Assembly (NCBI GenBank): GCA_001247695.2
Contig: LGRX02012463.1
Span: 1 to 11,713, forward strand
Origin: Cymbomonas tetramitiformis
Taxonomy: Eukaryota > Chlorophyta > Pyramimonadophyceae > Pyramimonadales > Pyramimonadaceae
Reading direction: 5' to 3'
DNA: 11,713 nucleotides
Shown: positions 7,578 to 11,713 of the stretch, in pieces
Layout of the letters: every line of letters begins with the position of its first letter
Position numbering within the stretch: position 1 is the stretch's first letter
Notes under the pieces: generated by a model
Seen by the model: only the letters and a program-made list of their open reading frames with translations
What the model was told of the DNA's origin: nothing
The model's database searches: none
Position numbers and translations under genes: made by a program

Positions 7578-7866
7578 CTGCCAGGTGAGAGAGATAGCTT
7601 GTATTCAGTTTTCAGTCGATCATCGAATAGAACGTCGCGCAAGTGAAACACCCTTGCTTAAATACCCCTATCGACTGGGGGACGTACTCGAGGAGCCATG
7701 GAGCTGGCTTGAAAGAACTCTCACTCGTAAAGTTCTGCACGAGCAACAAAAGCTTAGGCTTAAAGCAACCACATTTAGGACAAGGAAAATAAACCCAGCA
7801 GGTTCTACGTGGCTGCGAACAAGCATCTTCGAACACGTTACAAAAAGCATGCTACGCCTGGCTTAC

Positions 7867-7984
7867 TTGCCGAGATAACATTGGATACTGGGTTTGCAGC
7901 CTCAATGATCTCTGTGAAGACTTTGCACTTTAGAGAAATCGAGCGTCGTGTAACGGTCCATATCTCGTAAATTCCGCTCCGCAA
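7867..7984 (-). CDS. Possible exon just upstream of the chromodomain exon
   Basis: After AACTAG the frame reads SGIYEIWTVTRRSISLKC then KVFTEIIEAANPVSNVIS, ending at a good donor CAA|GTAAGC. To join the chromodomain exon in frame it needs the weaker acceptor ATACAAG, about 17 nt upstream of the main one. A second frame of the same segment joins the strong acceptor in phase 0 but is much shorter (SLRLQTQYPMLSRQ). An ATG at about 7961 in the third frame soon meets a stop. The donor seems better supported than the frame. Confidence 0.3.
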
Positions 7985-8307
7985 CTAGTTCGAGCAACGT
8001 TCGTCAAAATTAATATTTGAAACGTCTGTCTATGGTTTATCGCAACAGAAGCCAAGTGCGCTGCCGGAAACTATCTTTGCGTGAAACAGAAAAAGTGAAA
8101 TATATGCGCCGCTTTGCTTCAAGACAAACGAAGACTAAGCCTCGGATGGCGTTTGTAAACGTATGCGAGGTACATGAACGACCCGCTGCGGAATAGATTT
8201 AATTAAACATTTGAGACTGATAAGGAATCATAGTAACGAGGTGAAATCAAACAGAAGATTGACGCAACACAAATCACCTTTGGGCAGGGCAGCGTCCAAA
8301 CACTCAC

Positions 8308-8362
8308 CGCCTCCGAACTTCGACAGATAAGCCCTTAAACGTGTACTTTCGCTGGGCAATGC
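8308..8362 (-). CDS. Possible 5' exon of the methyltransferase gene
   Basis: A 55-nt stretch between acceptor CCGCTTAG and strong donor GCG|GTGAGTG encodes GIAQRKYTFKGLSVEVRR in one frame. It joins in phase (1) to the candidate exon at 8446-8525, with an 83-nt intron between, comparable to the short introns near the chromodomain. I could not find a phase-2 acceptor that links it convincingly to the chromodomain exon, so it may belong to an alternative N terminus or be chance. Confidence 0.25.
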
Positions 8363-8445
8363 CTAAGCGGGTCCGCTTGCAGCAACGCTCCTCGCTCGTG
8401 GTCAATTTGTTTGCGCAGGTGTCTCTAATTTCTTGCACGCCTCAC

Positions 8446-8525
8446 CACACTTTGCAGAACGTACAACAAATTGCTCAAAATTCGCGAAGTTCATGTCACG
8501 AATCACAAGATCGCTCTCGTCGTCT
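8446..8525 (-). CDS. Possible first or second exon of the methyltransferase gene
   Basis: Open frame encoding DDESDLVIRDMNFANFEQFV then VRSAKC, with an in-frame Met at NFANFEQ and the donor TGTG|GTGAGG at its end. The amino-acid composition looks protein-like and the position, upstream of the other minus-strand exons, fits a 5' end. No homology is recognised. Without a transcript this stays tentative. Confidence 0.25.
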
Positions 8526-8897
8526 CATATGAAGGCTGTCGCTCACATTTGGCGCCAACATTGAACATGAGCATTCTCACAAAAATTTGCGCATGGTCTT
8601 GCCGATGTCCGATTTCGTGCGTGACGGTTCAGAAAATCGCATCTGACGACGTATGTGGCACGTTACGACAGATCGACTGTTTGTAATCGATGGACGATTG
8701 ATCGGGCAACAAGCAAACAAGCAAAAAGGGACCGCACGCGCGATGGGGCGGGGCAGAACGGGAGGCAACCTGAAACGTTTCTGAAAGGTCACGAAATTTC
8801 GTGCATCCGTCATGGGGATTAAGGAATGCGTACAGGGGGAATGCGAAGCGTTCCTGGGGGAATGACAGCGGGCCGTAGGCCACTGTCGATAAATCGT

Positions 8898-9056
8898 GGG
8901 GGGAGGAGAAAAAAAAAGGAAAAAGGGGGAAAAAAAAGAGAAGGAAGAAAGGGGAAAGAAGGAAAGAAAAAGAAGAAAAGAAGTGAGAAAGGGGGGAAGG
9001 GGAAAAAGGAAAAAGTTAGGGGGAAGGGGGAAAGGGGAAAGGGGGGAAGGGGAAAA
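8898..9056 (+). repeat. 159-base polypurine tract
   Basis: Only A and G on the plus strand apart from T at 8984, 9016 and 9017. It contains many runs of four to six G separated by A-rich stretches. It is low-complexity rather than a fixed-unit tandem repeat. Such tracts can form triplex or G-quadruplex structures; that role is an inference. Confidence 0.95.
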
Positions 9057-9731
9057 CAGACAAGACAATGACCTCGCATGACATCGCCGGATGTCAGTCG
9101 CGACAGGAGCCAATGAAATCGCTGCGATCAACACATTTGCTTTCCCAAGTTTCGGTGTAGCACAGGCCTTTAAGGTGGTGCCGCATGTTTAAAATGCCGC
9201 GAAGAGGGAGCAAAAGGACCTTGATTGATTTGCATTCACTCGACTGGAGTTGGGGCCGCGCCGCAGGCAACTAATAACCGCATACGATAGCAAACGATGA
9301 CGATAGAGAGGATAAAAACGTCCAGGACGAGCGGAGGAGATCGGAACACAACCTACAAGTACGAGTCCAGTCGATGGCAACCTCTACTGTATTGCTTTGG
9401 TTCATCGAGCTGTAGTCCTTGTGGATTAACAGAATGTGAACAACTTCTAGTTTTCTTGACATGGTTGAAGCCAAGCGAAGACACCTGCATCCCACTCGTG
9501 CTTAGCAAGGACCGAAGTGAGGCTGTACTCAATCAAAAGACGTTGCCATATCGCACAATCCTTCAAAGCCATCGTTCCTTTGTAGGATGCTGGAGCGCTG
9601 GAGACTCCTCCTGAGAGCGGATTTTGAATTAGCGTCACCGTGACAGAAGCAGTGTGTTACATTCAACTCGAAAAGCAGGCCACTTGCAAAGCATCACGCC
9701 CAGGGACACATTGCAGGACGACCAACGCGGA

Positions 9732-10532
9732 ATGTATTTGAAAATGAGTTCCAACATGCGGGTTTGCCAGAAGACATTCACTCATGGGAGCGACTCAGCC
9801 GCTGTCCGCTGCAGCTCGCGCTCCATGCGGACTTCACGGACAACTCGCTTCAGAGCGCCAGCTGCACGGCGTCTTGCGTCGTTTAGTGGGGTACATTACC
9901 GTGGAACGGCTTCATGCTCAGCGACCTCGGACGCGTTGTCGACTGAAGAGCGCGATCCCTGTCGTCTTTTCGTGGGTGGGCTCTCAGCTGCAGCGAGCGA
10001 GGATGAGGATCTTCTGCGCGCTGAGTTCGAAACATACGGTCGCGTGAAAAGCTTGCTGGCCTTTCCGAAGTGTAAGTACGCCTTTGTCACTTTTGCTGAG
10101 CCTTCCGCGGCGCGCGCGGCGCTCGAAGGTCAAGGGGGCACTACTCTTTTCCTCGAGCTCTGCCAAGCAGAACCGCGGAGCAAGTCGAAAGCACCCGCGC
10201 GGAGCGCGATGTCCCGCGGCGAGAGCCCCCTCAACTTCGCGAACGTCACCATTACGGAGGGCTTGGCTGATAACGCTGCTTTTGCTATACAATGCCCCAC
10301 CTCACACACCCAACGTCTTGTGAAATACATAGAAGAGCAAACGTCCCTCAGGGGAAAGTGCGAAGTGCTTGCAGTCGTCGCCCCGCACGACGAACGAAAA
10401 CGCTTCAAAGACCGGTTGCTGCTGCTGTGGGCGCCGAGCACAGCTGTGGCTCACGGTGCGTCTCACAGACCGCCCGCTGCTTGCCGCCGGATCCCATTGA
10501 AAATGCCGTCTCGCACAAAGGCATCATGCTGA
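9732..10532 (+). CDS. RRM-domain RNA-binding protein with basic N terminus; 3' structure uncertain
   Basis: Contiguous frame with ATG codons at 9732, 9744 and 9756; the first is chosen, though 9744 has the better A at -3. The frame is also open upstream to 9654 but without an ATG. The first 70 residues are rich in Ser, Arg and Ala with almost no acidic residues (RTTRFRAPAARRLASFSG), resembling an organelle transit peptide. One RRM follows: RNP2 LFVGGL at 9966-9983, and an RNP1-like KYAFVTF at about 10077. RRMs bind single-stranded RNA. After the RRM, QRLVKYIEEQTSLRGKCEVL and a basic stretch match nothing I know. Read straight through, it stops at 10530-10532. Alternatively the donor CACG|GTGCGT at 10456 joins 10631, with the stop at 10735-10737, giving 276 residues. 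The target RNA and specific function are unknown. Confidence 0.65.
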   Translation: MYLKMSSNMRVCQKTFTHGSDSAAVRCSSRSMRTSRTTRFRAPAARRLASFSGVHYRGTASCSATSDALSTEERDPCRLFVGGLSAAASEDEDLLRAEFETYGRVKSLLAFPKCKYAFVTFAEPSAARAALEGQGGTTLFLELCQAEPRSKSKAPARSAMSRGESPLNFANVTITEGLADNAAFAIQCPTSHTQRLVKYIEEQTSLRGKCEVLAVVAPHDERKRFKDRLLLLWAPSTAVAHGASHRPPAACRRIPLKMPSRTKASC

Positions 10533-10630
10533 CTTTCACCGCGCCACGTTGCCGTCTGAATCTATGTCTGAAGTGCCACACATACTTCACGCCGCATGTA
10601 GCAGATCATATCCCTGACTCCCCCCCACAG

Positions 10631-10737
10631 GACCATGTGCCTTGCCCGTGGTGCGTCATCGAGTATATTACTGGTCCTCCAGCTTCAGCGATTCAACTAG
10701 GGGTGTCCCCCTCCCAGGTTCCGTTTTCTCGAGCTAG
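10631..10737 (+). CDS. Possible terminal exon of the RRM gene
   Basis: Preceded by a textbook 3' splice region: CTGAC branch-like sequence, C-run and CACAG ending at 10630. Joined in phase 1 to 10455 it encodes PCALPVVRHRVYYWSSSFSD and stops at TAG 10735-10737. In a different frame the same bases carry PCPWC, which pairs with an upstream CLKC. The two readings exclude each other, so this exon is tentative. Confidence 0.35.
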
Positions 10738-10916
10738 TCACAGGCAGCCCAAGTCAATTATTCAGGAAACGAGCTTCGTTTCGCATCGAATACATATTCC
10801 TGTCCGCTAGTCTCTGCACTACGCGACTTGGGATGCTCGACCTTGCAAAGTTCATGCACCTTTCCCTAACCCCACCCGCTCAGGTAGTGTTGCAGCCGTT
10901 TCTATCACCAACCGCC
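10738..10916. other. Single-copy spacer between RRM gene and 22-bp array
   Basis: Nothing firm is seen. A possible splice pair, acceptor GTCCGCTAG at about 10810 and donor GCTCAG|GTAGTG near 10881, could mark one more exon of the RRM gene, with the 22-bp array then lying in the next intron. The encoded peptide is short and unrecognised. Confidence 0.3.
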
Positions 10917-11713
10917 TCCTGAGGACACTGAGTGGCTCCTAAGAGGGCACTGAGTGGCTCCTGAGAGGGCACCGAGGACCTGTGGAGAGGGCTCTGAGTG
11001 GCTCCTGAGAGGATACTGAGTGGCTCCTTGAGAGGGCACTGAGTGGCTCCTGAGGGCACCGAGTGGCCCCTGAGAGGGCACTGAGCGTTCTTGAGAGGGC
11101 ACGGAGCGCCCCGAGAGGATACTGAGTGGCTCCTGAGAGGACACCGAGTGGCTCCTGGAGAGGGCAAAATGGAGCCGTTCTGAGGCACCGAGTGGCTCCA
11201 GGAGGGGCACTGGAGTGGCTCCCGTAGGCACCGAGTGGCCCTGAGAGGGCACCGAGTGGCTCCCTGAGAGGGCACGGAGCGGCTCCTGGGAGAGGGCACC
11301 GAGCGGCTCCTGAGGGCACTGAGTGGTTCTTGAGAGGCACCGAGCGGCTCCTGAGAGGGCACGTGGAGCGGCTCCCAGAGAGGGCACCGAAAGTGGTCTC
11401 CTGAGAGGGCACTGAGTGGCTACCCCCGAGAGGGCACCTCCAGTGGCTCCTGAGAGGGCACGGAGCGGCTCCCTGAGAGGGCATCGAGCGGCCCTGAGTA
11501 GGCACCGAGTGGCTCCTGAGAGGGCACCGAGCGGCTCCTGAGAGGGCACCGAGTGGCTCCTTAGAGGGCACCGAAAGTGGCTCCTGAGAGGGCACTGAGC
11601 GGCTCCCGAGAAGGCACCGAGCGGCTCCAGAGAGTGGCACCGAGCGGCTCCTGAGAGGGCACCGTGCGGCTCCTGAGAGGGCACTGCGTGGCTCCTGAGA
11701 GGGCACCGAGTGG
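10917..11713 (+). repeat. Minisatellite, 22-bp unit, about 35 copies, running off the right edge
   Basis: Tandem copies of GAGTGGCTCCTGAGAGGGCA followed by CC or CT. Common variants are GAGCGG for GAGTGG, and 1-2 base insertions or deletions around CTCC and GAGAGG. The array starts about 180 bases after the possible end of the RRM gene; whether it is intergenic or in an intron of that gene cannot be told. Open minus-strand frames (PSQEPLGALSGA-like peptides) are repeat artefacts. Confidence 0.95.

Larger units (their letters stand above)
7985..9731. other. Divergent region between the minus-strand methyltransferase gene and the plus-strand RRM gene
   Basis: About 1.7 kb separating two genes read in opposite directions. 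It is visibly richer in A and T than the sequence to its left, except for the purine tract at 8898-9056. It contains the tentative 5' exons at 8308-8525 and presumably the promoters of both genes, but I see no TATA box or other site that I would assign. ORFs at 8341-8686 and 9297-9614 have no recognisable content. Confidence 0.55.

Noticed and set aside
7612..7836. Minus-strand ORF with CPKCGC and CFTC
   Set aside because: It lies in the likely intron before the chromodomain exon, ends in a stop and has no splice sites that join it to the gene; the cysteines do not form a known pattern.
8577..9134. Minus-strand ORF rich in Phe, Pro and Ser, resembling a membrane protein
   Set aside because: Its hydrophobic part is the pyrimidine complement of the purine tract (TTC, CCC and CTT codons only) and it has no recognisable domain.
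9297..9614. Plus-strand ORF of 105 codons upstream of the RRM gene
   Set aside because: No domain, no clear splice connection to the RRM frame, and an equally long minus-strand frame overlaps it.
10880..11706. Minus-strand ORFs with PSQEPLGALSGA-type repeats
   Set aside because: Artefact of the 22-bp array; the repeat length is not a multiple of three and indels shift the frame without consequence.

Overview
The window looks like nuclear DNA of a unicellular eukaryote. Protein-coding signal is split by GT-AG introns, three to four introns are packed with minisatellites, and the recognisable domains (chromodomain, PHD finger, RRM) are eukaryotic. The main gene resembles the DNMT5-type cytosine methyltransferases known from fungi and from algae such as prasinophytes and haptophytes. 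A small alga is therefore my best guess, but this is an inference and I cannot name a species.

From the left edge to about 7.6 kb (5' exons possibly reaching 8.5 kb), the minus strand carries one large multi-exon gene. I rebuilt eight consecutive exons, all with matching splice phases: 7577-7386 and 7265-7164 (chromodomain), 6998-6753 (PHD finger), 6342-5899 (charged linker and methyltransferase motif I), 5425-4555 (motif IV, ENV motif and further core), 3989-3554 (motifs IX and X), 2875-2083 (cysteine-rich cluster and a conserved DNMT5-like region) and 1087-589 (further C-terminal region). Together they give about 1,194 codons. The gene is incomplete: its 3' part, where the family normally has a SNF2 ATPase, lies beyond base 1, and its true start is not resolved. 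The predicted protein would read histone marks through the chromodomain and PHD finger and methylate cytosine, probably maintaining DNA methylation in marked chromatin.

The introns of this gene hold three unrelated tandem arrays: a 38-bp unit (about 72-589), a C-rich 44-49-bp unit (about 1103-1795) and a very regular 20-bp unit (3280-3519). A fourth array, with a 22-bp unit, fills about 10917 to the right edge.

From about 8.0 to 9.7 kb is a divergent, more AT-rich intergenic or 5' region with a 159-base almost pure purine tract (8898-9056). On the plus strand, 9732 to about 10.5-10.7 kb encodes an RRM RNA-binding protein with a basic, transit-peptide-like N terminus. Its 3' structure is uncertain: it either reads to a stop at 10530-10532 or splices to a short terminal exon.
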